Assembly: GCA_964413275.1 (NCBI GenBank)
Contig: CAYPSO010000004.1
Coordinates: 15,138 to 79,137 of the forward strand
Origin: JAABRE01 sp964413275
GTDB lineage: Bacteria; Cyanobacteriota; Cyanobacteriia; Cyanobacteriales; JAABRE01
Reading direction: 5' to 3'
Length of the DNA: 64,000 bases
The position numbers were made by a program, and so were the translations under genes. Of the stretch, positions 9,325 to 18,885 are shown piece by piece (within the stretch, counting starts at the first letter, position 1; every line of letters starts with the position of its first letter). Under the pieces are notes generated by a model. The model searched no databases and was not told the origin of the DNA. It saw nothing but the letters and a program-made list of their open reading frames with translations.

Positions 9325-9813
9325 ATGAATTTAGATCAACAATTAGAGATTATCATTAAAGATGCACCTAAATATGGTGTTCCTTCTCTTGTAATGCAAC
9401 AAGCCGTTACTCCTATTCTCAGATTATTCGCAGAACAATTGCAAGCCAAGGAATATTACATTTTGCAAACTTCTGCACAAGAATTACTTTTAACTACTTT
9501 AACTAATATTGAAAAACCTAACTTAGAAAAAAAGGTTATTTATGCTTTTGCTACTGTAGAAAATGCCCTTAATTTTGAATCAAAATCTGAGCAAACACTT
9601 TATCCTCAACCTATTTTAGTCACAGAACTTTTGTTTCAATTATTTTCTCTAAAATCAGTAGATAGTCTAATTTTTGTTGAAAAATCTGGAGACTTAAATA
9701 AACAAATAGAAGTTAGTCGTAACACTTTACAAAAATTAATAGAAAGTAACCTTGAAAAACTTGTAAAAATAAACAAAAATAAATCAAATAATATCCCTCC
9801 TAATCTTGCTTAA
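9325..9813 (+). CDS. conserved-looking hypothetical protein
   Basis: A 162-residue soluble protein that I do not recognise. It has no signal peptide, membrane segment or Cys motif. The N-terminal half (QLEIIIKDAPKYGVPSLVMQ) is helical, the middle contains two short beta-like stretches, and the C-terminus is Lys- and Asn-rich. Start at ATG 9325 leaves 24 bp to the divergent hom start. It is followed 14 bp later by the zinc-ribbon membrane protein and is probably co-transcribed with it. The frame is kept without codon anomalies, so the gene is likely real; no function is assigned. Confidence 0.75.
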   Translation: MNLDQQLEIIIKDAPKYGVPSLVMQQAVTPILRLFAEQLQAKEYYILQTSAQELLLTTLTNIEKPNLEKKVIYAFATVENALNFESKSEQTLYPQPILVTELLFQLFSLKSVDSLIFVEKSGDLNKQIEVSRNTLQKLIESNLEKLVKINKNKSNNIPPNLA

Positions 9814-9827
9814 AATCTATTTTTATC

Positions 9828-10304
9828 ATGAACAATGTTAATAAATTCCAATTAATAGATATTTATCCTTGTCCTTTATGTCGTCGAGGGCAACTAAGGC
9901 AAATTGTCTTAATGGATGCTATGGGTTGTAATTTTTGTAATCATATTTTTACAGCTAATTTAGAACAACAAATTCTCACCATAGCAGATAATCAATTACC
10001 TTTAAGTTGGCGTTGGCATGGGAACAAATGGAAAAATGTTAGAAAAGAAGGAGTAAATATTGGTTTAGGATATTTAATTTTAGGAACTATTATAGTTTTA
10101 CTGCCTACTTTTATTATTGCTTGTTCTGTTTATATATTTCCACCATTACCGGGGAGTAGATTATCTTGGTTTCCAATATTTTGGATTATAGCCACTTTTA
10201 TAGCTCATTTAACTTGTTTAATTTGGCTTATTTTAGAATATTATCAATTTCCTCTAGGAATTTATCTAAGGGTAATCAATAGAAGGTTGAGAAATTCTGT
10301 TTAG
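9828..10304 (+). CDS. zinc-ribbon membrane protein, family of unknown function (paralogue at 25.1 kb)
   Basis: A 158-residue protein. A CPLC...CNFC zinc ribbon (about residues 15-38) is followed by a short hydrophobic-core segment and the signature WRWHGNKWK. Two membrane helices lie at about 82-105 and 112-138. The same architecture with CPCC...CEKC, WKWTGKRWQ and two helices is encoded at 25147-25641 in this window, so the two belong to one family. Function is unknown; a small metal-binding membrane protein is all that can be said. The TAG stop at 10302-10304 lies inside a TTAGC-type repeat, so the original C-terminus may differ. Confidence 0.75.
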   Translation: MNNVNKFQLIDIYPCPLCRRGQLRQIVLMDAMGCNFCNHIFTANLEQQILTIADNQLPLSWRWHGNKWKNVRKEGVNIGLGYLILGTIIVLLPTFIIACSVYIFPPLPGSRLSWFPIFWIIATFIAHLTCLIWLILEYYQFPLGIYLRVINRRLRNSV

Positions 10305-10374
10305 CAATTAGCTTTTAGCAATTAGCAATTAGCTTTTAGCAATTAGCGATTAGCGATTAGCTTTTAGCGATTAG
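10301..10374. repeat. TTAGC short-unit dispersed repeat
   Basis: About six units of TTAGCAAT/TTAGCGAT/TTAGCTTT in tandem between the zinc-ribbon gene and the next convergent gene. The same units, in one or other orientation, occur at 23747-23781, 49548-49575 and 55525-55563. Confidence 0.85.
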
Positions 10375-10398
10375 TTAATAACGAATAACTAATAATCA

Positions 10399-11631
10399 CT
10401 ACGAACCACGAACTATAATTTCTATCAACTGTTCTAAAATTAATGATATATGAGTCCAATGAGTACCACCTTGACAAAATACGATATAAGGCTCTCGTAA
10501 TGGCCCATCAGCCGACAATTCTGAGGTACTACCATCAATAAAAGTACCACCTGCCATAACTAACTCACTCTCATAACCCGGCATCGGCGCAGGTACAGGA
10601 TCGAGATATGAGCCAATGGGAGAATATTGCTGAATTTGACGACAGAAAGCAATTAATTTCTCCTTTGAACCTAATTTAACTCCCTGAATTATATCTCTAC
10701 GGGGTAAAAAAGGTTTGGGATTGACTTCATAACCCAATTTATCAAATACGTAGGCGATTAAATGACTACTTTTGATGGCTTCTCCTACCATTTGAGGAGC
10801 AAGAAATAAACCTTGGAATAATAAACGATTTTGGTCAAAGGTTGCGCCTCCACTACTACCAATTCCGGGGGCAGTTAAACGACAGGCTGCCATTTCTACA
10901 AATTCTGTTTTGCCCGCAATATATCCTCCTGCGGTGACAATTGTTCCCCCTGGATTCTTAATTAATGAGCCAGCCATTAAATCTACACCCACTGCCGTAG
11001 GTTCTTTTGATTCAATAAATTCTCCATAACAGTTATCGACAAAACAGACTGTATTAGGGTTTTGCTTTTTAATAATTTCAACAATTCGAGCAATTTCTGC
11101 AATAGATAAACTAGAACGCCAAGAATAGCCACAGGAGCGTTGAATTAAGGCTAAACGGGTATTATTTTTAATAGCAGTTTCTAGTCCTTCCCAGTCAATA
11201 GTACCTTGCTCAGTAAGTTCTAATTCTCGATAGGAAATCTTAAAGTCTGCTAAACTGCCTTGATTTTCGCCTCTTAAACCAATAACTTCTTCTAAAGTAT
11301 CATAAGGTCTTCCGGCTACAGCTAACATTTCATCTCCGGGCCTGAGAATACCATATAAAGCAGAGGCGATCGCATGAGTACCAGAAACAAATTGCACTCT
11401 AACCACCGCACTTTCTGCCCCCATTACTTCTGCATAAACTCGATCTAAAATTTCCCTACCTAAATCATCATGACCGTAACCACTGACACTGCTAAAATGA
11501 TGTACTCCGACTTTATGTTGAGAAAAAGCATTTAATATTTTTTTAAGATTTGTCTTAATTTGACCATCTATAGAAGCAAACGTAGGCAATAAAGCTCTTT
11601 CTGCTTCTTCAATCAATAATTTAGTATCCAT
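10399..11631 (-). CDS. methionine gamma-lyase family protein (YnbB-type, PLP-dependent)
   Basis: A 410-residue fold-type I pyridoxal-phosphate enzyme. The N-terminal block HHFSSVSGYGHDDLGR, the QFVSGTHAI glycine/serine loop (cofactor phosphate), VDNCYGEF with the Asp that contacts the pyridine ring, and SLIKNPGG with the Schiff-base lysine are all visible. This is the family sometimes annotated as aluminium-resistance protein or YnbB. Its physiological substrate is not established to my knowledge; carbon-sulfur lyase chemistry is expected from the fold. The length matches the family. It is convergent with the preceding gene across the TTAGC repeat and divergent from desC. Confidence 0.88.
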   Translation of the reverse strand: MDTKLLIEEAERALLPTFASIDGQIKTNLKKILNAFSQHKVGVHHFSSVSGYGHDDLGREILDRVYAEVMGAESAVVRVQFVSGTHAIASALYGILRPGDEMLAVAGRPYDTLEEVIGLRGENQGSLADFKISYRELELTEQGTIDWEGLETAIKNNTRLALIQRSCGYSWRSSLSIAEIARIVEIIKKQNPNTVCFVDNCYGEFIESKEPTAVGVDLMAGSLIKNPGGTIVTAGGYIAGKTEFVEMAACRLTAPGIGSSGGATFDQNRLLFQGLFLAPQMVGEAIKSSHLIAYVFDKLGYEVNPKPFLPRRDIIQGVKLGSKEKLIAFCRQIQQYSPIGSYLDPVPAPMPGYESELVMAGGTFIDGSTSELSADGPLREPYIVFCQGGTHWTHISLILEQLIEIIVRGS

Positions 11632-11792
11632 AAACTAATTTCAAATAATGATGTAAATAAGTGTAAAATTAAATACGGTCTTGGGAAAAAATTGTTGCTT
11701 TTCATGCTAACCATAATTAAAACGACCTTAATTAAAACATGGGAGTGTCACAATCTCCAAGACAGGTTTTTAAATTCAGATTCGGGTAACTA

Positions 11793-12608
11793 ATGACTGT
11801 TGCAACATCAAATAAACTAAGTCTCGATTGGGCGATCATTGTATATATGGCTACAATTCACCTAATAGCCTTACTGGCTGTGTTTCCTAGTAATTTTAGC
11901 TGGGGTGCAATAGGAGTAGCTTTTGTGCTGTATTGGATTACAGGTGGATTAGGGATAACTTTGGGCTACCATCGTTTAGTATCCCACCGTAGTTTTGAAG
12001 TCCCTAAATTTTTAGAATATTTTTTCGTTCTCTGTGGTACTCTTGCTTGTCAAGGTGGGCCTATTGATTGGATTGGTTTACATCGTATTCATCATAAATA
12101 TTCAGATACTCAACCTGATCCTCATGATTCTAATAAAGGGTTTTGGTGGAGTCATATGGGTTGGATGCTTTATAATGTACCTGCTCAAACTGATGTACCT
12201 CGTTACACTAAAGATATTTGTGACGATCCTGTTTATCAATTTTTCCAAAAATTCTTTATCCCTATTCAAGTTGTCCTAGGATTACTTCTTTATTGGTGGG
12301 GGGGTTGGCCCTTTGTAATTTGGGGGATTTTTGTCAGATTGGTTGTGGTATTCCATTTTACTTGGTTTGTTAATAGTGCTACCCATAAGTTTGGTTATCA
12401 GAGTCATGAGTCAAACGATCAATCAAAAAATTGTTGGTGGGTTGCTTTATTGACCTTTGGTGAAGGTTGGCACAACAATCATCATGCTTATCAATATTCT
12501 GCTCGTCATGGCTTACAATGGTGGGAAATTGATATAACTTGGATGACTATTAAGTTGTTACAATTATTTGGCTTGGCTAATAATATTAAACTAGCACCCA
12601 AAAACTGA
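11793..12608 (+). CDS. desC: acyl-lipid delta-9 fatty acid desaturase
   Basis: A 271-residue membrane di-iron desaturase with the three histidine boxes: HRLVSH at residues 60-65, HRIHH at 97-101, and HNNHH near 229. Four hydrophobic segments pair around them. It introduces the first double bond into stearoyl or palmitoyl chains of membrane glycerolipids using reduced ferredoxin. The length and the third-box context GEGWHNNHHAYQYSARHG match the cyanobacterial DesC type. The 160-bp spacer shared with the divergent PLP-enzyme gene probably holds both promoters; I cannot identify a specific cold-response element in it. Confidence 0.93.
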   Translation: MTVATSNKLSLDWAIIVYMATIHLIALLAVFPSNFSWGAIGVAFVLYWITGGLGITLGYHRLVSHRSFEVPKFLEYFFVLCGTLACQGGPIDWIGLHRIHHKYSDTQPDPHDSNKGFWWSHMGWMLYNVPAQTDVPRYTKDICDDPVYQFFQKFFIPIQVVLGLLLYWWGGWPFVIWGIFVRLVVVFHFTWFVNSATHKFGYQSHESNDQSKNCWWVALLTFGEGWHNNHHAYQYSARHGLQWWEIDITWMTIKLLQLFGLANNIKLAPKN

Positions 12609-12834
12609 ATTAATAGTTATTGGTTATTGGTTATTGTTTGTTAGTTATTTGCTATTTATCCAGTTGAAATAACAGTTAATAAACAAAAATAAAATTTCTG
12701 CTAATAACTAATAACTTTCAATTCAATTATTTAAGTTAACTAGCTAGCATTTACTGATTATTAAAAATAATAAAGTTATGGAGCAGGCATTACACCTGCA
12801 AAAAAAGATAATTTCTTTGAGAATTCCAATCAAA
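12609..12834. other. intergenic spacer with short TTATTGG repeats
   Basis: A spacer of 226 bp between convergent genes. It contains three TTATTGG-like units (about 12616-12640) and a small hairpin at 12783-12799 (GCAGG/CCTGC) that lacks a properly placed T-tract on either strand. No gene is visible. Confidence 0.5.
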
Positions 12835-13350
12835 TTACGTTACTGACTTGGGCAACTTACGAAAGTTTTTAGAATATATTTCTATCTCAAGATTATTATC
12901 TTCTCGACTAACTAAAGAGCGTCTCACTTGACCTAAATATAAAGGCTCAGTTATCCCATCTTGGGAATGTAATAAAGTCCTTACCCTAACAGTTAATAAA
13001 TCGTCTGCTACACCGCCTCTACCAGTAGAAAATAGATCGTTAACTGCCTGTTTTAAAGTTGCTTCTACTTGATTTTCAGTAACTTGAGGAGCGATATTCA
13101 CCACAGCTTGATTAGCTCCGTTATCATAAACTAAACCATAACGTACTGCTCCGGGGATAGTAGTTTTAGCAAATAAACCCAAGCTTAAACCAAATAAGCC
13201 AATAGTTAATACACCTAAAAAACTAGTTATCCCCACTAAACGAAAACGTATTCCCCACTGTAAAATAAAAGCAAGAATAGTTAAGACTAAGCCGACAACA
13301 GTTAAGATAGCTGACCATTTTGTATAACTTAAAAAACCAGATTCAATCAT
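12835..13350 (-). CDS. ycf51: Ycf51 family protein (DUF2518)
   Basis: A 171-residue protein with two N-terminal membrane helices (about residues 12-32 and 37-62), the second containing the conserved LVGITSFLGVLTIGLFGLSLG region. A soluble domain of about 100 residues follows, with beta strands ending in an LEIEIYSK segment. The family is found in cyanobacteria and in some plastid genomes; its function is unknown. Length is typical. It is transcribed in the same direction as the GNAT gene upstream, 32 bp away, and may share its transcript. Confidence 0.82.
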   Translation of the reverse strand: MIESGFLSYTKWSAILTVVGLVLTILAFILQWGIRFRLVGITSFLGVLTIGLFGLSLGLFAKTTIPGAVRYGLVYDNGANQAVVNIAPQVTENQVEATLKQAVNDLFSTGRGGVADDLLTVRVRTLLHSQDGITEPLYLGQVRRSLVSREDNNLEIEIYSKNFRKLPKSVT

Positions 13351-13382
13351 TATTATTCTAAATTTATTTACAATTTATTAGT

Positions 13383-13841
13383 TTACAAGTATTTTTCCAT
13401 TTTATATCTTTCAAAAGATACTTCTCCATATTTAACAGTTTCCATGGCTATAATTGAAAAACCGCATTTTTTGAATAGTGGTTGAGAAAAAAAACTGGCT
13501 TCTGTATAAAATCTTTTTATATTTTGTTCTATACCTTTTTGTAGCACATAAAGAAGAATTTTTTGACCATAACCTTGACGATAAAAAAGAGGATTTACAT
13601 ATAAAGAAGCAATATGACCATTATTTTCTAATCCACAAAAAGCAATGATTTGATTTTGCTCTTGGATGAGATATGTTTTTGGTACAAAAATAAAGTCTTT
13701 AAACTTAGATTCATTATCTGGAGAAGCTGACCAAGCGGCTACTTGCTCCTGAGAATAAAGTAAAGGAGCAATTTTTCTTACTGATTGACGATATATATCC
13801 ACTAATATAAGATAATCTTCTTCAGTAGCCAATCTAAACAT
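13383..13841 (-). CDS. GNAT family N-acetyltransferase
   Basis: A 152-residue GNAT-fold protein. Motif A is visible as IASLYVNPLFYRQGYGQKIL (about 85-104), with the Q/R-x-x-G-x-G/A acetyl-CoA pyrophosphate loop RQGYGQ. The preceding strand IIAFCGLENNGHIASLYV and the C-terminal FFSQPLFKKCGF complete the fold. It would transfer an acetyl group from acetyl-CoA to an amine; the substrate cannot be predicted. It lies between hemC and ycf51 on the same strand. There is no toxin-type neighbour, so I see no reason to call it a toxin acetyltransferase. Confidence 0.85.
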   Translation of the reverse strand: MFRLATEEDYLILVDIYRQSVRKIAPLLYSQEQVAAWSASPDNESKFKDFIFVPKTYLIQEQNQIIAFCGLENNGHIASLYVNPLFYRQGYGQKILLYVLQKGIEQNIKRFYTEASFFSQPLFKKCGFSIIAMETVKYGEVSFERYKMEKYL

Positions 13842-13927
13842 AATTATTGTTAATTTGGATTGCTTATTTAAGAAGGGTAATTATTGATGATAATATATTC
13901 TATCAAATTACCCAATCTTAGAGTTGT

Positions 13928-14893
13928 TTAACTTCTTTGAACTTCTGCAAAAATTTCTGCTAAAATCTCTTGAGCGCCTTGTTGTTTGAGCAGATTAGCT
14001 AAATCAATTCCTAATTTTTCTGCGTCTTTTCTATCTCCACTAACTTCATCTTTAATTAATCTCTGACCATCTAAACTAGCAACCATTCCAGTTAAGCTTA
14101 AGGTATCCCCTTCTATACTGGTATTAACTCCAATAGGTACTTGACAACCACCTTCTAATTCTCGTAAAAACGATCTTTCGGCATAACAACGATCTCTACT
14201 TTCAGAATGTTCTAAAACTTTTAATAAGGTTAATATATTCTCGTCACCTTCTCTACATTCAATACCTAATGCACCTTGTCCCACTGCGTGTAAACTAATC
14301 TCAGGAGGAATAACCTGATGAATGCGATCGCCAAAATCTAGTCTTTGTAACCCTGCTACTGCTAAAATAATGGCATCATATTCTCCTGCATCTAATTTAG
14401 CTAATCTAGTATTAACATTACCCCGTACATCTTTAAATTCTAAATGGGGAAAATGATGGCGTAATTGAGCTAATCTTCTTAAAGAAGAAGTACCAATTAC
14501 TGAACCTTCTGCTAAAGTGTCTAGTTGCTTATCTTTATGCTTTTCGTTAACTACTAAAGCATCAGCAGGATTTTCCCTTTTTGTGACGCAGCCTAGCATT
14601 AAACCTTCAGGCAAATTAGTCGGTAAATCTTTTAAGGAATGGACGGCTAAATCAGTTTCCTTACTAAGCATTCCTACTTCTAATTCTTTGGTAAATAAAC
14701 CTTTATCACCAATTTTAGCCAAAGGTACATCTAAAATCTTATCGCCTTGGGTACTCATTTTTTCTACCTCAAATTCAATCTCAGGAAAATGCTTTTTTAA
14801 CTCCCCTTGTACCCAATAAGTTTGAACTAAGGCTAATTGGCTTTTACGAGTACCAATGCGTACTGTGCGTTGAGATGTACTTGCAGATGTCAT
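13928..14893 (-). CDS. hemC: porphobilinogen deaminase (hydroxymethylbilane synthase)
   Basis: A 321-residue enzyme that joins four porphobilinogen units into hydroxymethylbilane for haem, chlorophyll and bilin synthesis. Seen: the N-terminal RIGTRKSQLALVQT, DLAVHSLKDLPT with the catalytic Asp (around residue 82), the arginine-rich GTSSLRR loop, and ELEGGCQVPIGV, where Cys250 anchors the dipyrromethane cofactor. The length is standard. The region in front of the start (14894-15070) separates it from a divergent ABC ATPase gene and should carry both promoters. Confidence 0.97.
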   Translation of the reverse strand: MTSASTSQRTVRIGTRKSQLALVQTYWVQGELKKHFPEIEFEVEKMSTQGDKILDVPLAKIGDKGLFTKELEVGMLSKETDLAVHSLKDLPTNLPEGLMLGCVTKRENPADALVVNEKHKDKQLDTLAEGSVIGTSSLRRLAQLRHHFPHLEFKDVRGNVNTRLAKLDAGEYDAIILAVAGLQRLDFGDRIHQVIPPEISLHAVGQGALGIECREGDENILTLLKVLEHSESRDRCYAERSFLRELEGGCQVPIGVNTSIEGDTLSLTGMVASLDGQRLIKDEVSGDRKDAEKLGIDLANLLKQQGAQEILAEIFAEVQRS

Positions 14894-15070
14894 ATATTCT
14901 CTCTATATAATTATATTAAAGGACTCGATCTAGAGTACCGTAGTGTTACACCCCAAGTTCATTTTTTTTTTGTTCTTTTTCTGAAACTTTACATATATTT
15001 ACAATTCAAGATGGTAACTATGGAAAGATAGAAGAAAGAAGAAAGGTAATTTTGACAAAATTTTAAATGT

Positions 15071-15814
15071 ATGCAAGATAAATCTATTGATAATACTAAT
15101 GTAACTAAACCCATAATCATTAGATTAGAAGAAATTACTAAAATCTATGGTCAAGGGGCAACTACTGTTAACGCACTTGCAAATGTTAATTTAATTATAC
15201 AACAAGGTGAATATTGTTCTATTATGGGGGCTTCTGGTTCGGGTAAATCTACTTTGATGAATATTATAGGCTGTTTAGATCGTCCTACTTCTGGCAGATA
15301 TTACCTTGATAATCTTGATGTTTATTCTTTGAATGATAATCAATTAGCGGAAATTCGTAATTTAAAAATTGGTTTTGTTTTTCAACAATTTCATCTTTTA
15401 CCCCAAATGACTGCTCTAGAAAATGTGATGTTACCGATGGTTTATGCAGGGATTAACCTCACAGAAAGAAAAGAAAGGGCTACTGTTGCCTTAGAAAAAG
15501 TAGGTCTGGCTAATCGTCTTATTAGTAAGCCTAATCAGTTATCTGGAGGACAACAGCAAAGAGTCGCCATCGCCCGTGCCATTGTCAATAATCCTGTTAT
15601 TTTATTGGCAGATGAACCAACAGGTGCTTTAGATTCTCATACTACTCAAGAAGTTTTAGAGATTTTTACCGAATTAAATATCAATGGCATGACAGTAATA
15701 ATGGTCACCCATGAAACTGATGTTGCTAAAGTTTCTCGGCGTATTGTTTGGTTTAAAGATGGTGAAATAGTCCACTCAAATCTTACTCCAGAGGAATTAT
15801 CAGTTACTTATTAA
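15071..15814 (+). CDS. ABC transporter ATP-binding protein (MacB/LolD type)
   Basis: A 247-residue ATPase with Walker A GASGSGKST (about residues 55-63), Q-loop FVFQQFHLLPQM, signature LSGGQQQRVAIARA, Walker B ILLADEPTGALD and the H-loop MVTHE. The sequence type is that of MacB/LolD/FtsE-like ATPases, which work with FtsX-type permeases in tripartite efflux or lipoprotein export. No permease gene is adjacent: hemC lies on one side and dacB, convergent, on the other. Its partner must be encoded elsewhere and the substrate is unknown. The ATG at 15071 gives a short N-terminal extension before the first beta strand. Confidence 0.92.
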   Translation: MQDKSIDNTNVTKPIIIRLEEITKIYGQGATTVNALANVNLIIQQGEYCSIMGASGSGKSTLMNIIGCLDRPTSGRYYLDNLDVYSLNDNQLAEIRNLKIGFVFQQFHLLPQMTALENVMLPMVYAGINLTERKERATVALEKVGLANRLISKPNQLSGGQQQRVAIARAIVNNPVILLADEPTGALDSHTTQEVLEIFTELNINGMTVIMVTHETDVAKVSRRIVWFKDGEIVHSNLTPEELSVTY

Positions 15815-15871
15815 GACATCGAGCCGAGATTTTTTTTTTCTGGAAATCAATTTCTATAAAACAGACAAATC

Positions 15872-17326
15872 CTAATCGTTCAGACAATTATCTTTTAATT
15901 TACTCAATAAAGTAACAATTTCATCAATTGTTTGACGCTGATTTTTTCCACTTTGAATTGAATTATTAACAATAATACTAAACACTAAAGATTCCGAATC
16001 TTGTCTTTGTAAATAACCAGATAATGCAGAAACTCCAGTTATAGTTCCCGTTTTTCCTTGTATTTTTTCCACAAGATTAGTATCTTGAAAACGATTTTCT
16101 AAAGTTCCACTAACTCCTGTAACTGCTAAAGATTTTTGATAAATTTCTCCATTATCAGTTTTTATCATTAATCTTAAAGTTTCTGTTAATGCTTCTGGAG
16201 TGACTAAATTTTGACGGGATAAACCAGAACCATCAGCTAACATATAACTATCAGGATTAACACCTAAATCAGTTAAAATGTCTTTAACAATATCATTATT
16301 TTTCGACTCTAGTTGCATAATTTTCAAGAGAGCTTCAGCAAATAAATTATTACTATTCTGATTAATTTCTGTAATTAAATTACTTAATTTGTCAGAATTA
16401 ATAACCATAAAATTATTAGCTATTTCAAAAGTATCATCTTGACTATTAATTAATTTTGCTTTTTTGATTTTAATACCTTCAGATAATAGCAATCTTTGTA
16501 AAAATTCCAAAAAATAACTAGCAGGATCGAGAATTGCTAAACCCCATATATCTGGTTCATTATCCAATGCTAACTCTCCCCTAATTGCTAAAGTTGGCTT
16601 ACCTAAAAGTTCATGAATACTAATATTATAAGGAGTTTCTTTTTCTACTGTTATTGCTTGATTATCAATTTGCCACTGACGGGCGGCAATTTCATCTGAC
16701 CATTTTAACTGGACATATTTACCTATTTTGTTGGGTAAAATAGTTAAAGTAACTGCATTTTCATTAAGCATTAAACTATTAACACTAGGGGCATAATAAG
16801 TAACTAAATCAGACCATTCCCAACTAGGATTAATAGCAAATTCAGGAAAATAAGTATCATCAACTCTTAATTCATCAATACTAATAATACCTTGTTTTTT
16901 TAGCTGATTAACTAATTCTTGTAAATCCTCAGTTTTTAAGCTAGGATCGCCTCTACCTACCACAGTCAGGGAAGTTAAATTAGGAGGTTTTCCCTTAATA
17001 TAAATAGGAGTAGCAATAGAATAATCAGCACCTAATTTTAATAAACTAGCAGCAGTAATCAGTAATTTTACATTAGAAGCAGGAATAAAAAATTTATCTC
17101 TATTTAAAGAATAAATAACCTCTCCAGACTGCAAACTTTTAACAAAAATTCCCCACGTAGCTCGACTCCATTCCTGACGATTTATAATATGATCAATATT
17201 CTCATCAAGATTATTTTTACAAATAGAATTTATATTAATCTGCGGTTCAATTTGTTGAGCTTGAACATTAATGGAAGCTGAAAGAAATAATAAAGTTAAA
17301 AAAAATCGAGTAAACTTAATGAACAT
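15872..17326 (-). CDS. dacB: D-alanyl-D-alanine carboxypeptidase/endopeptidase (PBP4-type, DacB)
   Basis: A 484-residue secreted penicillin-binding protein of the S13 class. A signal peptide (residues 1-23, ending NVQAQQ) is followed by the active-site motif SNVK in PASNVKLLITAASLLKLG. The second motif is SNN (around NQNSNNLFAE) and the third is KTG in IQGKTGTITGVSALSGY. It trims peptidoglycan side chains or cleaves cross-links in the periplasm. Length and domain order fit DacB, including the extra domain inserted between motifs one and two. It is transcribed toward the ABC ATPase gene and away from gor. Confidence 0.93.
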   Translation of the reverse strand: MFIKFTRFFLTLLFLSASINVQAQQIEPQININSICKNNLDENIDHIINRQEWSRATWGIFVKSLQSGEVIYSLNRDKFFIPASNVKLLITAASLLKLGADYSIATPIYIKGKPPNLTSLTVVGRGDPSLKTEDLQELVNQLKKQGIISIDELRVDDTYFPEFAINPSWEWSDLVTYYAPSVNSLMLNENAVTLTILPNKIGKYVQLKWSDEIAARQWQIDNQAITVEKETPYNISIHELLGKPTLAIRGELALDNEPDIWGLAILDPASYFLEFLQRLLLSEGIKIKKAKLINSQDDTFEIANNFMVINSDKLSNLITEINQNSNNLFAEALLKIMQLESKNNDIVKDILTDLGVNPDSYMLADGSGLSRQNLVTPEALTETLRLMIKTDNGEIYQKSLAVTGVSGTLENRFQDTNLVEKIQGKTGTITGVSALSGYLQRQDSESLVFSIIVNNSIQSGKNQRQTIDEIVTLLSKLKDNCLND

Positions 17327-17455
17327 TCATTTAAACAATAAAAATATAAATTAATAATCAATAATACTTAAAGTTATAATATCACTAAGAGGACTTGGAC
17401 AAACATCATAGATTTATCGTTAAAATTTTTGAAAACACAAGGAGATAACCCAATT

Positions 17456-18799
17456 ATGTACGATTATGATTTATTTGTAATTGGTGGTGGTTCTGGAGGC
17501 ATAGCTACCGCTAGACGTGCTGCTCAATATGGTGCTAAGGTAGGATTGGCCGAGAATGATCGCTTAGGTGGTACTTGTGTTAATAGAGGTTGTATTCCTA
17601 AAAAATTAATGGTATATGCTTCCCATTTTCCTGACTTATTTGAGGAAGCAGAAGGTTATGGCTGGAGTAAGGCAACAAGTACCTTAGATTGGTCAAGAAT
17701 GCTTACTGCTGTTAATAATGAAGTAGAAAGATTAAATGGAATTTATCAACGAATGTTAGATAATTCCAAGGTAGCAATCTATAGAGAATATGCTAAATTT
17801 ATTGATGCTCATACCATAGAAGTTGGAGATAAAAAAATAACAGCAGATAAAATATTAATTGCTGTGGGTGGTTATCCCATTAAACCTGATATTCCTGGTA
17901 TGGAATATACTATTACTTCAGATGATATGTTTCATCTTCCCGAACAACCGAAACATATAGTTATTTTTGGTGGTGGTTATATCGGTGTAGAATTTGCTTG
18001 TATCATGCATGGTTTGGGTTCAAAGGTAACACAAATTATTAGAAAAGATTTAATTCTTAATGGTTTTGATGAAGATTTACGTCAAGAAATTCAAGAAGGA
18101 ATGAAAAATCATGGTATTAATATTATCAGTGGTCATCAAATTACAGGGATTGAAAAAACAGAAACTGGTTTAAAAGTTAGCTTGGAAGGTGAAGATTCTG
18201 ATGTAATTTTAGCCGATGCTGTGAGTTTATCTGCGACGGGAAGAATACCTAATATTAAAAATTTAGGTTTAGAAAATGCAGGAGTAGAGTTAGAAAACGG
18301 AGCAGTTAAAACCGATCAATATAGTCAAACTTCCCAAGAAAATATTTACGCAGTGGGAGACTGTACTAATACTATTTATTTAACTCCTGTTGCTATTAAT
18401 GAAGGTAGAGCTTTTGCTGATACTCATTTTGGCGGGCAATCTCGGATTATGAGTTATGAAAACGTTCCCACCGCAATTTTTAGTACCCCAGAAGCAGCAA
18501 CTGTGGGCTTAACGGAAGCAGAAGCAAGGGAAAAATATGGGGATAAAATAAAAATTTATCGTAGTAAATTTAGACCAATGTATTATACATTGACTGGAAA
18601 AGATGAAAAAACTTTAATGAAGTTGATAGTCGATGAAAGCACTGATAAAGTATTAGGGGCTCATATGGTTGGTAATTATGCCGCAGAAATAATTCAAGGA
18701 GTAGCTATTGCTTTGAAAATGGGGGCTAAAAAAGCTGATTTTGATGCAACTGTGGGTATTCATCCGAGTACAGCAGAAGAATTTGTGACGATGCGTTAA
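17456..18799 (+). CDS. gor: glutathione-disulfide reductase
   Basis: A 447-residue flavoprotein that reduces glutathione disulfide with NADPH. The FAD motif GGGSGG is at residues 10-15, the redox-active pair Cys41/Cys46 in GTCVNRGCIPKK, the NADPH motif GGGYIGVE in the middle, and HPSTAEEFVT with the active-site His near the C-terminus. I start it at ATG 17456 rather than TTG 17429, because an AAGGAG ribosome-binding site sits at 17439-17444, correctly spaced for this ATG and downstream of the TTG. The residues following the ATG also match the usual N-terminus. It is divergent from dacB. Confidence 0.95.
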   Translation: MYDYDLFVIGGGSGGIATARRAAQYGAKVGLAENDRLGGTCVNRGCIPKKLMVYASHFPDLFEEAEGYGWSKATSTLDWSRMLTAVNNEVERLNGIYQRMLDNSKVAIYREYAKFIDAHTIEVGDKKITADKILIAVGGYPIKPDIPGMEYTITSDDMFHLPEQPKHIVIFGGGYIGVEFACIMHGLGSKVTQIIRKDLILNGFDEDLRQEIQEGMKNHGINIISGHQITGIEKTETGLKVSLEGEDSDVILADAVSLSATGRIPNIKNLGLENAGVELENGAVKTDQYSQTSQENIYAVGDCTNTIYLTPVAINEGRAFADTHFGGQSRIMSYENVPTAIFSTPEAATVGLTEAEAREKYGDKIKIYRSKFRPMYYTLTGKDEKTLMKLIVDESTDKVLGAHMVGNYAAEIIQGVAIALKMGAKKADFDATVGIHPSTAEEFVTMR

Positions 18800-18808
18800 T
18801 GTTACTGA

Positions 18809-18823
18809 GTGGGCAATGCCCAC
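18809..18823. repeat. GTGGGCAATGCCCAC palindromic repeat
   Basis: A perfect 6-bp stem with a 3-nt loop right after gor, followed by CCTAC. Diverged relatives lie at 61333-61400. It has no T-tract, so I treat it as a dispersed palindromic repeat and not as a terminator. Confidence 0.6.
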
Positions 18824-18885
18824 CCTACAAAACTTTTACTCTTAAAATCTAGTTATTTGCTGATGCAACAAATCCATAAAAATTG

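Noticed and set aside
12783..12799. Small hairpin GCAGG/CCTGC as a terminator for desC or ycf51
   Set aside because: The adjacent homopolymer is an A-run on the plus strand after the stem, which places T residues before the hairpin on the minus strand; neither orientation fits an intrinsic terminator.
15815..15845. T-run after the ABC ATPase gene as an intrinsic terminator
   Set aside because: A T-run of about ten is present, but only a 3-bp stem can be drawn before it.
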